Shown here: positions 63,454 through 64,000 of the stretch, piece by piece
Numbering within the stretch: the first letter of the stretch is position 1
Layout: each line of letters opens with the position of its first letter
DNA from: CAVQYV01 sp963718295 [NCBI: uncultured Methylomirabilota bacterium]
GTDB taxonomy: Bacteria; Methylomirabilota; Methylomirabilia; CAVQYV01
Assembly (NCBI GenBank): GCA_963718295.1
Contig: CAVQYV010000003.1
Coordinates: 496,001-560,000, forward strand
DNA length: 64,000 nt
Direction: 5' to 3'
Program-made: the position numbers and the translations under genes
The notes under the pieces: model-generated
What the model was told of the DNA's origin: nothing
Seen by the model: only the letters and a program-made list of their open reading frames with translations
The model's database searches: none

Positions 63454-64000
63454 GATTTAGCCCATTGCTTGTTTTCCAAGTCGTACCATTTCTGAAAATA
63501 GGACCTCCATCGAGGGGGCCACTCCGGGGCACCAGGTGTCACGGTTTTATCTTATCTGATATCTGAACGCAGGTAAAGGTTCTTTGTGCGTTGCCAATAG
63601 CTGCGGACTCTCGCGCCTGTCATTCCATTGCTTTACTGGGGCATGGTCAAGGCTCTTGGAGGGCGACACTCAATTGCCGACCGCGGCCTGAGGAGCCAAA
63701 CGGACGAGCCTCCGAAATGATGACCGCACTTCCTCGACTTGAATCTGTCGCCGGCCAGGCACGATATCTTGCAGCGGAAAGTTCTTGATAAGCATGGGGG
63801 ATTTTGCTATGTTTTGCGGGACTTGAATTCCTGACAAACCAAGATATTTCCCCAACAATAAAGCGAGCTTCCATCAGAAATAGGTGCAGCGACGGCAATT
63901 GTCGTAGCGGTGATTGCAGCAGGGAGTGGGGGAGGAAAGAGCACCACGCCGTCCCGCCGCCAATCGATGTTCATTCCTCGGACGCCAGAGAAGGGCTGAA
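63454..64000. other. No confident gene at the right end
   Basis: Short leftward frames near 63647-63898 give peptide pieces with fair composition (NIAKSPMLIKNFPLQDIVPG), each broken by stops. The region may hold a decayed gene or the start of one outside the window. I see no family, SD or repeat that supports an annotation. Confidence 0.4.

Noticed and set aside
63647-63898. 83-codon leftward frame at the right end
   Set aside because: No family, SD or neighbouring operon context; adjacent frames look equally plausible in pieces, so no single gene can be defended.

Overview
The window is a GC-rich bacterial chromosome segment. Its gene content suggests an anaerobic or microaerobic, Gram-negative-type organism, most plausibly a deltaproteobacterium (Desulfobacterota) or a neighbouring lineage. 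The evidence for this is ferritin-like, DUF362, PreA-type Fe-S, DUF1847, LarA-like and GlcD/GlcF proteins, lipoproteins, and a dTDP-rhamnose and GDP-mannose surface-glycan inventory. No ribosomal RNA or other firm taxonomic marker is present, so this assignment is an inference.

Layout. (1) 1-4.1 kb: a leftward run of aldolase (cut by the window edge), hisF, a DUF362 protein and a ferritin-like protein, then a rightward BCAM0308-like zinc protein. (2) 4.1-5.8 kb: gltX (one frameshift) followed directly by tRNA-Gln(CTG) and tRNA-Glu(CTC). (3) 5.8-27.4 kb: an accessory region punctuated by three partial copies of the 3' end of that tRNA-Glu (at 9060, 15984 and 27360). Each copy is followed by the same ~120 bp block. 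I read this as stacked integrations at one tRNA attachment site, although no integrase gene remains. The first segment holds a DUF1847 protein, a lipoprotein and gene debris. The second is a leftward cluster of two caspase-fold proteases, a CHAT protease, a patatin-like lipase and an unrecognised 381-aa protein. The third is a carbohydrate or sugar-acid catabolic cassette (LarA-like, MFS, NagB-like deaminase, TIM-barrel epimerase, two divergent Gfo/Idh/MocA dehydrogenases, PreA-like Fe-S protein) plus a second DUF362 protein. (4) 27.4-37.5 kb: a secreted thioester-domain protein, a ThDP enzyme, a class V aminotransferase, a ferredoxin-like protein, an unknown Cys-rich protein, and the glycolate-oxidase-type GlcF/GlcD pair. 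(5) 37.6-41.1 kb: a compact dTDP-rhamnose operon (rfbA, a natural rfbC-rfbD fusion, rfbB). (6) 41.5-50.3 kb: a secreted subtilase with Kelch-type repeats, a cupin, a small zinc ribbon, an MFS exporter, an M48 protease, a TldD-like protease and an AMMECR1 protein. (7) 50.3-64 kb: manC, manB (frameshifted), an SDR, a Pst-like ABC transporter, cysD, a cysN-cysC fusion, cysQ, a phosphoglycosyl transferase and a methyltransferase.

How it fits together. From 37.8 kb rightwards the genes supply activated sugars (dTDP-rhamnose, GDP-mannose), activated sulfate (PAPS) with PAP recycling, and a membrane glycosyl-phosphate transferase. This combination suits synthesis of a possibly sulfated surface polysaccharide. 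The tRNA-bounded region is the most unusual part. Its caspase/CHAT/patatin cluster resembles the protease and lipase effector sets of bacterial conflict or cell-suicide systems, without a recognisable sensor.

Quality note: several genes are interrupted by what look like single-base shifts (gltX, patatin, manB, the thioester protein, a small gene at 11.3-11.5 kb and perhaps the MFS gene at 18.9 kb). Some or all may be sequencing errors. Positions of gene starts are chosen mainly from Shine-Dalgarno (SD) sequences.
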